Positions 35,844 through 48,819 of a stretch of DNA of 64,000 bases are shown piece after piece. The notes below the pieces were generated by a model. The model did no database searches. It saw only the letters and a list, made by a program, of their open reading frames with translations, and had not been told where the DNA came from. A program made the position numbers and the translations under genes. The DNA is taken from NCBI RefSeq assembly GCF_024713945.1, contig NC_134681.1, positions 2,418,001 to 2,482,000 on the forward strand, read 5' to 3'. The DNA comes from Dermatophagoides farinae (Eukaryota; Arthropoda; Arachnida; Sarcoptiformes; Pyroglyphidae). Every line of letters begins with the position of its first letter. Within the stretch, counting starts at the first letter, position 1.

Positions 35844-37366
35844 ATGTCATTGTGGATCGGTTGTACGGCCAGTACGGCAACCAAATTATTATCATCACCA
35901 TATATGAAAAATGTAACACGAATTACAAGCACACCGTTTATTACGAAAAAGGTTTGTTTTCATTCGAATGAAACGATTTTTGTATGTAATTTAACGTTCA
36001 TGTTTTATTATATTCATCCAGACTTTACAATCAGATAATCAATCAATTCGTTCATTCTATAATGAAGCTGAAACGAAAAAATATTTTACCCGAGCCCAAT
36101 ATGGTGGTCGTCATATGGTAACAGTATTACCCGGTGATGGTATTGGACCAGAAATGGTTCGTTATGTACGGGAAATGTTTAAGTAAGTGGTTTTTATTTG
36201 AACTTGAAAACAAACAAAAAAAATTTCATTCATTTTTTTGTTTGTTTGTCTTTGTTGCACAGAGTTGGCGGTTTCCCTGTTGATTTTGAAGAAGTTCAAC
36301 TTGATTCACATAATGAAGATCCAGAAAATATGATCGAAGCAATCACATCAATTTTACGTAATGGTGCAGCAATCAAAGGAAATATTGAAACACGTGAACA
36401 TTCAAAATATTTCTTATCACGTAATGTTGAATTAAGATTACGATTAAATTTATTCGTAAATGTTGTACATTGTAAATCAAATCCCGGTATTAAAACACGC
36501 CATAAGGATATTGATATTGTATTGATAAGACAAAATACTGAAGGTGAATATTCGTGTTTAGAACATGAAAGTGTTGATGGTGTTGTTGAAAGTTTGAAGA
36601 TTGTAACCAGAGAAAAAACTGAACAAGTTGCACGTTATGCATTCGATTATGCACGTTCACATAATCGGAAAAAATTGACTTGCGTACATAAGGCTAATAT
36701 TATGAAAATGGCCGATGGTTTATTCTTGAAAGTTTGTACCGAAATTGCTAAAGAATATCCGGATATTGAATTCAATAATATGATCATTGACAATTGTTCA
36801 ATGCAGGTTTGTAACAATTTATTATTATTAGCATCACTTACCTAAAATTGATGTTGCTTGTTTATTGTAGTTGGTATCGAATCCAAATCAATTCGATGTA
36901 CTATTGTTGCCGAATCTATATGGAAATATATTGACAAATATTGCTTGTGGTTTAGTTGGTGGCCCAGGCATCACATCTGGACGAAATTATGGTCCTACAC
37001 ATGCCGTTTTTGAAACAGTATGTTGTTGTTGTTGTTGTTGTTGTCATATTGTACAAAATAATATTTTGAATTCCACTAAATGATTTTTTTTCAAAATAGG
37101 GCACACGTAATACTGGTAAAAAAGTAGCTGGTAAAAACGTAGCCAATCCTATTGCTATGTTGAATGCGTCTGTTGATCTATTGGATTATCTTCAATTAAA
37201 ATCATATGCCGATATTGTACGTGATGCTATTTATAAAGCTATTAATATAGAAAAATTACATACATTAGATATGGGTGGTAATGCAACAACAAGTGATGTT
37301 GTTAATTTTATCATCGATGATGTTAGTTCGCAAACAAAAATTAAAGCCTATCAAGCACAGGCTTAA
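35844..37366 (+). CDS. IDH3G: NAD-isocitrate dehydrogenase, gamma regulatory subunit, mitochondrial
   Basis: Five exons: 35844-35951, 36022-36182, 36263-36806, 36871-37017, 37100-37366; introns of 64-82 nt; 408 aa. Part of the TCA-cycle enzyme that oxidises isocitrate to 2-oxoglutarate. The N-terminus is Ser/Thr/Lys-rich and lacks acids up to about residue 36, a mitochondrial presequence. [12 protein letters not shown] opens the fold; [63 protein letters not shown] and NLYGNI follow. [11 protein letters not shown] and FPVDFEEV match gamma and not beta, and the [11 protein letters not shown] block lacks the alpha catalytic pattern LRKTFDLYANV, so this is the regulatory subunit. Intron 4 begins with a GTT microsatellite directly after its donor (37021-37044). 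Confidence 0.92.
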
Positions 37367-38959
37367 TGGATTGTTGATGGATTATTATCATCGTCAGATT
37401 TAAAATCATTCAGTAATAAAAAAAAAGAGAAAGAAAAAAAAAGATAAAAACTAATCACAAACAAATCAAATTTGCAATATTGGAAATTATTTATATCTTT
37501 CTTTTTTTTCAATCAATCAATCGAAAAAAATGTTCAAATCAAATTCACTTTTGATCCAAATACAAACACCATACACACCACACACACAGAAAATTTTGTT
37601 GTACAAAACACAAGTTTCTGGTACAATTATCATCATTATATATGCTAAAAATGCATATATTAGAATTAAATAAAATGAAAAAAAAGAAAGAAAAAACATC
37701 GTTTCGTATACGACAGAGTTATGAAATGCATGATGTTGTTTGAAAATAATCTGATTGATCTTGAAAATTTTTTTTTTTTGTTTTGTTTATTAATCATGGC
37801 CACCTAAAGGCGATATGGATAATTTAATCAGACACAAGGTTTTGAATTTTTGACCATGTGTCTGTGATGATTTTTCTTTTCTTTTGAATGTCATCATCAT
37901 CATTATCATTTTCTTAATTTTTTTTTTCTTTGATCATTGAAGTCTTACACAATTTTTGTTGTTGCCGTTGTAATTGTCAGCATCATCAAGTTTATGTCAT
38001 AGCTATAGCAAAAAAAAAGGTCAAATTCATCAATATATGGCCTCTTTACATTTTTAAGCGTTTTAAAATTTAATTTTTTTTTCTTTTATTTTATTATTTT
38101 GATTCATTCACAAATTAACCGAGAAAATTTTTTTGTTTTTCATTCCAAATCTAGACAGAAACAAGAGAAGAAAAAAAAGTGAATAGTAAAACACATCAAA
38201 TCACACAATTAATCATCAAATTATCATTATCATTATATTTATGTATAAATATAATGAATATACCCCAAAAAAAATGTATGTCAAATGTATATGTAAATGT
38301 CTGCATAATGAATCGAAAATGTCAAAATAGAGTACGGGGAAAACTGTTCTGTTGATTTTTGAAATGTGAAACAAACGAATGAGAAAAAAACCGATACAAT
38401 AATAATAATTATTATGAATTATTATAGCCGTTAAAATAGATTTGGAAACATCAAAACGGAAAACAGTTTTTTTCTTGTTTATGGAAAGTCATTATTATTA
38501 CATATTATTACGTACAGATGTATCACCTATTTTTTTTATATATATATATTAAATATAAATTGTGTATGTGGTAATTATAATTTTGGACAAAATGTGATTG
38601 CTGTTGTGTTTTATTAAGTGTGTGTATAATGTGGTGAAAAGTATTGTTCACAGAAAATCAGAATACAAAGAATCTATAGAACAGAATAAAAACAAAACGA
38701 TTTAACATGGATATTATTAGAAGTAATTGTGTACGTGTGTGTGTGCAAAGCTCATTTTTCTGTTATTATTTTGTTTTGTTTCCACTATTTTTATAGTTAT
38801 TGACGATGATGATGATTTGAATTGATTGATATGCGCGATCATTTTGTATATATTGTCTGTGTCTGTGTCTGTGTCTGCGTGTGTCAATGTGTGTTCATGT
38901 TCATCTTGATTATTGTTTGTTTGTTTTGTCGACCATTATTATTATTGTTGATTGATGGA
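37367..38959. other. Convergent 3' region between IDH3G and ataxin-7
   Basis: 1.6 kb containing the two 3' UTRs. It is AT-rich, with ATAT and GT runs (38540, 38735, 38855). No coding signal. Confidence 0.6.
37415..37420 (+). promoter_or_regulatory. Candidate polyadenylation signal AATAAA (IDH3G)
   Basis: AATAAA 49 nt after the IDH3G stop, followed by an A-rich run. Confidence 0.5.
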
Positions 38960-41900
38960 TTACTTTTTACTATTATTATTAGCCGTATTATTAGTGGTAT
39001 TGATCAATGAATTTGTTGTCAATCGGTTTATATTTGTTGCTGATGATAAATTGATTGTATCAATTGTTGATGTTGCCGTTGTAGATGGTGTCGTTTGATG
39101 TAATATATAAATATTTTGAACAGGATTTATTGATGAAAATGGTAATAAAAATGTTTGACCATTGCCTTGAATTGTAGCCAATGGAATGGTCGTAAATTGT
39201 TGTTGTTGACCATTTCCTGTCATCGATGTTGTTGTCGATGATGATGATGATGATGATGACGATGGTGATTGTGTTTGTGTTGAATTAATTGATTGTAATT
39301 GTGTAATATTATTATTATTACCCGTTGATGATGTTGTGACCTGTTGTAATTGTTGTTGTGTTGCAATTAGATTCGTATTTAAACCAGTTTTACCTGGTTG
39401 AATCTGTATAGTTTGATATGATTGTTGTGTTGATTGATTAGAAGATTGTTGTTGACCAGTGGCTGCTGTTGTTGTAAATGTTAATGGTACAATAATGGAT
39501 TTTTCATTCGATCCTGTTGTATTAATTTTAGCTGTAGTCGAACCACTTGCAATGGCATTACTTGCTGCTTGACGAAATGCTAAGTAAAAAAAACAAATTA
39601 AACATATGGATAGATGAATCGAATCAAATTACCAGCACTATTGATAACACTATTCAATGTTTTCAATGTTTCTGGATTACAAATAATTTGTCCATGATGT
39701 TCAGGATTTATTCCATTTAATATAGCAGTGAACTTTGGTGGTTTAACTGTCGTCACATTATTATCCAGTTCTGTAGATTTTAATTTATTCGTTTGAAGAT
39801 TTTGATTAATTATGCTTGCAGTATTGGTTTTCTGTTTGTTGTAAAAAAAATAAAACGATCATAAATCGATAGTATCGAATTATCATTATTTTCTACTCAC
39901 ATTTAAAATTCCAGCTGTATTTGTAATGGTAAAACTTTGTGTTACGCCACCAGCCTGTTGTTGTTGTTGTTGTTGCTGCTGTTGCTGTTGGTGTATACCT
40001 GTTTTACCGATTGTAACAGCTGTTGTTGCTTTTGCTGCCGATGCTTTATTAACCGTACGTGAATTTGTACGTGTTTTAGTGATATTCGGTTGTTTTTGCG
40101 GCACGTTTGTTGCAGAATTTGATTTCGATACAAAAGCTATCGATGTTTGATTACCGGTTGTTGTTGTTTCGGTTTTTCGTTTATTATGCTGATATGGATG
40201 TACTTTTTGCTCCAAGGTTGTTGCTTGTGATAACGAGATATTGTTCGATACAGAATTCGGATTATTGATTGTCTGATAGATTACTTGTTGCACACCGTTT
40301 GATATTTCATTCAATTTTATCGATTGTTGTTCTGTTATTGGTCGATTGGTCTGTGATGGTATGGTTTGTCTTAGTTGTTGTTGTTGCTGTGTTTTTGGTG
40401 TTTGTTCCAATTCATCAATTAAATCGACAATATAATCTGGAACATTCTGCGAATCGGTATCAAAATTTACGTTCTGTATGGACATATAATCAATTGATGA
40501 ACCATTCATTGATGTTTTCTTTGTTAATAAATCACGATTTTCATAGCTATTAATCAAATCAGCTTTTATATTTTCAATTATATCTTTTTCACTGCAAATT
40601 CCATTTGTCGATGGTGATATTTGATTGAATGATTGCTGTTGCTGTGGTTGCAGTGATTTATCATTCGATGAAGACATTAAAAATGAGTGAATACCGGTCA
40701 CCTTATCATTCAAAATATTCGGTGATTGTATGGTTGTTGATGATGACAATGAGGATGATGATGATGATGATGTCGATGTTGTTGTTGTTGTTGTTGATGT
40801 TGATGTTATGGTAGATGTGGTTGCTGTTGTAGCAATGGCAATATTAGGTCCCATCATTTTGGCAAAACGAATTTTGGCAGTTTTAGGTTTTGGTATGGTT
40901 AACGTTGATTTATTAATAATTGATGATTGTTTAAATGCTAAAATTTGTTGTTGTTTTTGTTGCTGTGCATTAATCATCGTTACATTTTTATCATTAATTA
41001 ATGAAATTGTTGGTCCATTAGTAGCAGTGATGATGTTATTGGCCGATGTGACAATTGTTTGCGTTGATTCGCTGGTCAATTGATTTGCCGTTCGTTTTGA
41101 TTTTTTAGATTTTGAATCTATTTTTTTTTGGGGAATGAAAAATTTTATTAATTTTAATTCATTCAATTTGAAAATAATTACCAGAATTCGTTTTCAATAA
41201 TGATGTCGTCACCAATGGTGATGATGAAGATGTCGTCGATTGATCTTTTGTATTCATCATTATTTTCGCTTTCGGTGTTGATGATGATATCGTCGCAGTC
41301 GTTGGAAGAATCGAATTGTTGGTAGTCGTTGTCGTTAACAAAGTTTTCGTCGATTTCAACAATGATTTTGTTGTCGTTGTGTTCTCAATATTTGATTTCG
41401 GTAGTTGTTGCTGGTGTATTATTCCTAGAGATGTAGTGACAGGATGTTGATGAGATATTGATCGATTTATCGGTTTACCTGCTGCAGCTGCTGTTGTGGC
41501 TGTTGCTGTCGTCGTCGTTGTCGTTATTGATAATGATCGTTTCAACATTGTAATACCAGAATCTTTGATATTTTTAACAATATTAGCCGATTTAGACATT
41601 TTCGTTGGTTTCAATATTGTTATACCTTCACGTTTTATCTTGATATTTGTCTGTTGTTGAACATTACTATTGCTGTTGTTGTTGTTGTTGTTGCTGTTGG
41701 CACCGATTTTTGTCGTTACCATTGATTGCGAAACATGATTAGGATAAGAAAGTGGTTGTTGTTGTGGCGGTGGCGGTGTGGCCGTAGCTGTTGTTTGTTT
41801 CAACAATGTAATGCCACCTTCTTTGACAAATTTTACCGATGTTGGCAATGTTTTCATCGGTGATTGATGATTTGCCAATATTGCTATCGATGATGAATTA

Positions 41901-44900
41901 TTATTGGATGTTGTCGATTTATTTATAAATGTCGATGAATTTTGTTTCAAACGTTGTTGTTGTTGTTGCTGATGTGAATCTTTTGTTGATATCAATTTCT
42001 TGACATCATCCATGACATTTGAAAATTTCGTTTTCACATTATCATATGGATTCATTGTAATACCGGCTACTAATGGATGATTATATGGATCAATTGTTGA
42101 ATTTAATTTAAGCTTTTTATTTGAATCGGTTGTAAAATAGATTGGAAAATCTTGATTCTTATATGTTGATTGTACAGCAGCTGGACGTGGATAATGATCA
42201 ATAAAAGCAAATCCGGTCATTGTTTCCGTTTGTATATGATTATGACGACGCCGTTGTTGTTGCAGATAATAATGACGTTGTTGTCGTCGTCGTCGTAGTC
42301 GATGATGTAATCCTTTCTCAATTGATTCACTTAATAATATCTTATTCTTACGTGATTCTTTTACATTAGTTATTTTCTGCACTTTTTTTGCCAATAATTC
42401 TTTATATTGTAATAAACGCTGTAATTTATTTGCCGCATCTGGACATGGGTCAATCAGAATATTTTCCTTTAAACATGGATATTCAATTGATTTGAATAAT
42501 GTACGTATGAATTGAAATCGTTCAGGAATATTATCATTATTAATCGATATCGGAGAGAATAAACGTAAATTGATATTTTTTATCACTTTATTCTTTATTG
42601 AACGTTGTTGTTGTTGTTGTTGCTGCTGCTGCAATAATAAACTTCTTCGATCATTATTAATTCGTTTATCTTTATGATGAATCACATTTAATGATTGACT
42701 TTGTTGTTGTATTGGACCATCCAATAATAATTTTGCCGATGATAATACCGATTTGGAATTGTTTGAAATTTTGGCCTGTAATGAACGTTTTATCGTACTA
42801 GTTAATGGTATTGGTGTTCCATTCGATGATAACCGTTGTTGTTGCTGTTGATGTATTGCAATTACATTATTCGATAATGTTGTTGTTATTGTTGCTGTTG
42901 CTGTTGTTGCCGTAGTCTTAGGTTTATTTCTTGGTTTACGATCACGACGTTCTTTCATACCACGTTCTCTTTTATATTCACTTAATAATTCATCAAATGG
43001 TTTTGATCTACCAGATACATTACGCCGTAATGAGATCATATGAGATCGACATGTTAATGATCGTGTACAAGGCCTTTCCATATTGGCTAATTGTACACCA
43101 CAATGTTGATCAGGATCATATTCACGATTTTTACACAAAACAATTGAACGTTTCTTTGGTACCACTGGGCTAGGTGGTGGTGGCATCAACATTGGTGATG
43201 GTGGTTGTGATTTCATTTTCGATACCGATGTTGATGTTGAACAATTTGTTGTGATTGATATGGCTGTTGTTGTATTATTAATTATATTACCACCGTTTGT
43301 ATTCTTATTATTATAATCATTATTCAGATTCTGTTGCTGTTGTTGTTGTTGTAATACATTCAATGATGTTGTTGTTGCAGTTGGCGCTCTTGTTTCATTA
43401 TTATCCGTAACCATCTGTCTAGTAATTGATGATAACATTGATGTTGGCACCATGATTACTTGTTGCTGCTGTTGACCACCAGCACCAGTAGTGGTTGTTG
43501 CAGTTATTGCTACCGCTGTTGCAGTATTACTTGTTGCATTATTATTATTATTATTATTATTTGGTTTAGATTTTTTCGCAACAACATTTCCTTGAATATT
43601 TCCACCAGGTGATAATTGTGATGGTGATAATTCTGATGCAGTACGTTTTGTCGATGTTCGTAATAAAGAATTTAAATCTTTAGATTTAACCATTGTAGTC
43701 GTTATCGATTGATTTGATGATGATGATGATGCAGATGATGATCGTACGAGAATTTCATGAAATTTTAATACATTTTGACCTGTTGTATTTGATGATTGTT
43801 GTTGTTGTTCCAATTCTGCATTAACATTAATACTTGTAAGATTACCATTGGATTTATTGCCATTAGATTTATTTAAAGCAGATACAGGTAAAACTTGATT
43901 TCCACTTGTTAGATTACCACCACAATAAACACCTTTAATAACGGCGAAATTTCCACCACCACCACCGCTACCAACACCATTACCAGAAGTGTTTACATTA
44001 GATGTCGATGTCCAAAACATTGTCGATTGTTGTTGTTTCGATTGATTATTGTTTGATTGATTTTTTCGACGAATTGACGATACTTTTGTCGATGTAGATG
44101 GGTTAACTACTGGCCCAAGAAATTCTACTTCACCACCGAATGATTTCAATGATGATGATGTTGACGACGATGATGATGATGATGAAAATGATGATGATGG
44201 AACATCGGTAATTTCAATAACATCATCATCATCATCATCATTTACAGGAGATGACTGTAATTTTGCAACGGTTGAAGCTTGTTGTCGACGCATTGGTTGT
44301 GATCTTGAAATATTTTTATTACCACTCGTTTGTTGTTTATTCATTGATTTTGTATGATTTGAATGCGTTTTACCATTATGTAGAACACCAGTGCTACCAT
44401 TCATTTGAATGGTTTTATTTACAGTATTACGACTTTTAGTGCTAGTAACATTGGTGGTTGTCGTTGTCGTCACCATCGATACATTCGATTGTGGAGTAAG
44501 ATGGCCATTTTTTATTGAATTTTCATTATTATTATGAAATATTACATTATTGGTGGTCGTGGTATCATTATTTGCAGACAATGAAAATTGACTATAACCA
44601 TTTATTAAATCTAAATTTAGTTGAAATTATAATGAAAATAAAACATTGATTAGAAAATAAACATTGATCTGATGGATTATCAAATCAAATGATAAATTCA
44701 TCTAAATCATCATTTTCTTGATTCTTACTTGAATCTTCATTATTATTATCGTTTATGGACGTTACACGTGGAACCATATGTGGATGACGTATTTCTATAT
44801 GTATATAGCAGAAAAAATGATAAAATTCAATAATTCATTATAATCAATTTACCAGAATAAAAAAGAAAAGAAAAGAGAAAATACATACCGGTATGACGAC

Positions 44901-45489
44901 GAAAAGCACTGGCTTTAATTAAACGATTACATGCTTTACATTTTACTGTTAATAATGGTTCATAATCCGGTCCACGGCCAAATAAATCAACATCTTCGAT
45001 TGGTAATTTGGTACAATCACTTGCAATACTTTTGTTGCAGAATAAATTATCATCGATTTGAGCTGGAATTTTTTTTTTTTTTTTTGAAACAAAAAACAAA
45101 ATGAAATTTAGTTTTGTTTTGAATGGAATTTATTTACCATCATCACTAAGTAATTGATCAAAGTTTAAATCGGTCCACGTTTTTCCAATTATATTATCCA
45201 TTATTATCGGTGGTGGATTCGTATTGCTTTGTTTGTTTTCAATATCATCATCATCATCATCATCGTCATCATCTAGATTGATTAGATTAATATTCGACGA
45301 TTCATTCAGATGGATTTTATTCAACGATGAACGTATTGTTTTGATATTCATATTTGAATTTGTCGATGCCATTACATTATCACTATTGATCATCATCATT
45401 TCATCATGATCATTTGTAGATGATGTCGATGTAGGTGTAGCTGTCGATGATTGCGATATAGAACATAATTTGATTGGATTACCCATCAT
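38960..45489 (-). CDS. ATXN7: Ataxin-7 homologue (SAGA deubiquitinase-module anchor)
   Basis: Seven exons: 45489-45138, 45062-44889, 44794-44729, 44610-41182, 41117-39901, 39831-39633, 39579-38960; all joins in frame; about 2,018 aa, against 892 in human. Ataxin-7 (yeast Sgf73) tethers the histone H2B deubiquitinase module to SAGA. The N-terminus has an acidic Asp run, GKTWTDL (human GQSWNLW) and a C2H2 finger, KCKACNRLIKASAFRRH plus a His after TGEIR, split by intron 2. The SCA7 domain (about residues 683-750; genomic 43156-42950) reads YDPDQHCGVQLANMERPC, TRSLTCRSH, GRSKPFDELLSEYKRE. The rest is Gln, Thr, Asn and Ser runs with a basic region (LHHRLRRRRQQRHYYLQQQ), probably disordered. Poly-Gln tracts of 7-13 lie at many sites, unlike the single N-terminal tract in human. 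Confidence 0.88.
42950..43156 (-). other. SCA7 domain within ataxin-7
   Basis: Zinc-binding SCA7 domain with Cys in HCGV, RPC and LTC and the following RSH His. CTRSLTC and GRxKxFDxLLxE are identical in pattern to animal ataxin-7. In human this domain binds nucleosomal H2A/H2B. Confidence 0.88.
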
Positions 45490-46613
45490 AATAATAGAAG
45501 AAGATTGAATGATGATTTCAATTTAATCATGCAATCTCATTGGAATTATTATGATGATGATGATGATGGTGGAACATAAAAAGACTAATAATACATATAA
45601 TATAACGACAGCCGAAAAAAAAAATTTTTTTTGTCGATTGAATATTGCTATTTCTATGGAAATTTGTTTTTACTTTTTCCAGATCATTATCAGAATTATA
45701 ATAAAAAAAAAAAATACAACACGATGAATCACAATTATTATATATCATAAAAACAACAAAAAAAAAATTTTTTGATTTCAATGAAAACACAAAATTTAAA
45801 TAATACGTAGATGAAAAAAAGGGTTATGCTGGTGATTTGTTTTTTTTTTTTTTTAAATGGCTAAAATCTCGATACAGAATAATAATTTGAAATTAAAAGG
45901 ACAATTGAATAAATAAAAAAAGAAGAAAGAAATCACAACCAAAATATATGAGGATGATGATAATGATGATGATGATGATGGGGTGAATTTAAATTTTCTG
46001 ATTATCTGATTATTATTATTGTGTTTTGTTTTGGTTATTTTTGTGAAAGATAAGAATTTTGTTGTGTTTTTTTTTTGTTTTAATTTATTGATTATTGATA
46101 TTTTAATGATTTTTTTTTCTACAAAAAAAAAATATTGAGTAGATGTTTGTTTTATTATTTATTCTTTTTACTTCATTCTAACTTTTTTTTTCTTCTCTCA
46201 ATGCCAATGCGTTTTTCAAGACATCATCATCATCATCAACAACACATGCCAACGAGCATCAAAATCATGAAATTATCATTACTTTATGTGATCAAACAAT
46301 CAGAATTGAGCATGCGTTCAAAAATATACATTGTTCTTTTGTTTTGTAGCATTTATCTATTTGGAAGTGGTTTTATTTTGTATTCAAACATTTTCATATG
46401 AGATTGCTATGCTACTACTACTGATACAGCTACAATTTGATTAACTTTGATCGATGCTTCTATGTGTGTTTGTGTTTAAGAGAGCGTGCATGTTTTTTTT
46501 TTATTCACGTACACTACACACACACGACATCTGTTGGTTTGGATTAAAACTTTTTTATTATTATTTTTTTTTTTCAAAAATGACAAACATTAATGATTTC
46601 TGTCTATTTTTTT
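45490..46613. other. Intergenic between ataxin-7 start and DUF229 3' end
   Basis: 1.1 kb, AT-rich, CAT run (45551-45566), poly-T. Possible AATAAA for the DUF229 gene on the minus strand at 46554-46559 (TTTATT on plus), 55 nt past its stop. Confidence 0.55.
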
Positions 46614-48819
46614 TTATACTTGTTGTTGATCATAACAATAACAGAATGGTTTTAAATCACGTTGTGTAATACAGGATGATTGTTGTCCATATTTATTGAT
46701 ACGAGTAATTTGGCCACTTTCAACGATCCAATGATCTGGATCATTAGCTGTACGATATAATCGACTACGAAACAGGCCTTTTGATGGTTCAACCAATATG
46801 GTTAATTCAATCTGTTGTCTATAATTACGATAATGTACGGTTGCTGTACTCGGTAGAATTTGCTTGATAAAGAATAAGAGTAGAAAAAATGTTTTGAAAC
46901 AATTTACAAAAATCGATAATATTTACCTCAGCCAAACGTGTCTGATTAAGAACGAGTCGATGACAAACTGATCGATAATCAATGAGTATTTCATTAAGAT
47001 AATCAACTAATGCATAGGATGCATCAGTTATTAATGATGAATTTGTTTCCATCATTATATGTGAATCACATGCACAATAAAGATCCGGAATCAATGCTGT
47101 TGAACAATTACGATTCAATGGAATTGTTTCACGCCATGGTGAATAACGTGATCGAATCGTGGACAATTTATCATCATCATCATCGTTATTATTATTGCTA
47201 TCGATACTAGTATAGTTTGCTAAATGGAAAAAAGTTATATTTACATTTCTCTTTTCTTTTTTGTTTTAAATTGTTTTACCATTTAAAATATCATTAAGCA
47301 TTACATTAACATCTAGCCAAGTTGCTAATCTTGATCGATTCATATCAAGATATTTAGATAGATTCTGATGTTTACTATGCAATTGTTCAGGTAAACGTAT
47401 CGCAAACAATGGCATTCTTTCCTCGATACGTCCAATCTGTGTTTCCAATACCGAACCAAATCGATTGCCGTGATCACCCATCAATATGACTATTGTATTA
47501 TTATCAAGTGAATGTTTTGTTTGTTTAAAAAATTTTGCCAAATGGGAATCAATCATTTGTGCAGCGTTAAAATCATTATGTGTGATTTCAATATAGAAAA
47601 AGAAACCAAAATATGGTAATGATTGCTGTTGACATCTTTCAATAAAATGTTTTGTCTGATCAAGAAATATATCTATTTTAGGCACACGATTTTTATAACA
47701 ATGATCTATATCGAATGGTTCCATTCTTGTTCGGAAAGTATTGTATTCTTCAAATAAACGTAACCAAAATGGTCGTGGATAAAAATCTGTCGGTTGATGT
47801 TTTGTGAATCCTTTTGATTCATAATTAAATAATGAAAATTTTGGATAATCTTCCACCAATGCTGTACGATAACCTTTCTGTTGAAATTGTTTCCAAATCA
47901 ATGGCCAATCATCATATGGGCCATAATTATCATTCCATAATTCATTATTATATGCCCGTTTACCAGTTAATAATGGCACCATATTTGGAAATGAATTGTC
48001 AGCAATTTTGTTCAAACCATTTAGATAATATAAATATCCATAATCATTCTCTAATATGTTTCTAGTTTGATTTAGATAACGTTGATAATTTAATCTTGAC
48101 AATGATTCAATAACAAGTATAAATACAGATATTTCATCTGTCATTGTTGTTTTTGTTGTTGATGATGATGATGATGACTTTGGATTTTCATCCAAATTCG
48201 AATAATGAACAGTATTTTTCTCATTAATATGGACATTTTTGATGGTTAAATTGTCATCATCATCAATGTTGTTGTTGTTGATTTGTGGATTAAACCAATA
48301 ATGAAGATTTTCATAATAATTTCCATTCAATTGATGATGACATTCAATGTATATGTAATTTTCTTTCAATAACAATTGCAAACCATTATGAATGTCAAGT
48401 TTTTTTCTATCACTATATAGTGGATATGAATCATCGGTTAAATTTTTCCATATGAATTGATAATTGCAATCATATTCGGTATTGTTTTGCCGTAGCCAAC
48501 CATTTTTTACATAGGTTATTGGGTGAAAATATTTTTGTTGATCACATTCAATTTGTTTTGGACGTAATTCTAGATATTTAATTATTGACTGATCAAATGG
48601 ACCAAATTGATCGATTGGTAAATGACATGATTGATCATAACTATTTGCTGTTTTTGATGATGATGATGATGGTAATTTTGATAGATAATTTTCGAGAAAA
48701 AATTGATATTTATTACGATAATCATTCAATAGATAAAGGAATAAAAATGATGAAATATTCAATACAACTAATGTTGTTAATAATAAACGCCAATATTTTC
48801 TTGAAATTTTTATTTTCAT
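46614..48819 (-). CDS. DUF229 type II membrane protein (alkaline-phosphatase/sulfatase fold)
   Basis: Three exons: 48819-47280, 47219-46927, 46862-46614; introns of 60-64 nt; 693 aa. The start is the ATG at 48819; the frame continues upstream without another ATG. A short basic N-terminus and one TM (about 11-31) make it type II, with the bulk in the secretory lumen or outside. The DUF229 core has SVFILVIESLSRLNYQR (the Ser is the likely nucleophile position), NSFPNMVPLLTG, GYRTALVEDYP, an ITHND site and MGDHGNRFG, the DHG metal ligands of the alkaline-phosphatase superfamily. The C-terminal part has paired cysteines (YCACDSH, SVCH, SSC, FCYCY). The family is expanded in nematodes and arthropods; the substrate is unknown to me, so a hydrolase role is inference. 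Confidence 0.82.

Noticed and set aside
40730-41083. 117-aa plus-strand Val/Asp-rich frame
   Set aside because: Antisense shadow of ataxin-7 Ser/Thr/Gln repeats.
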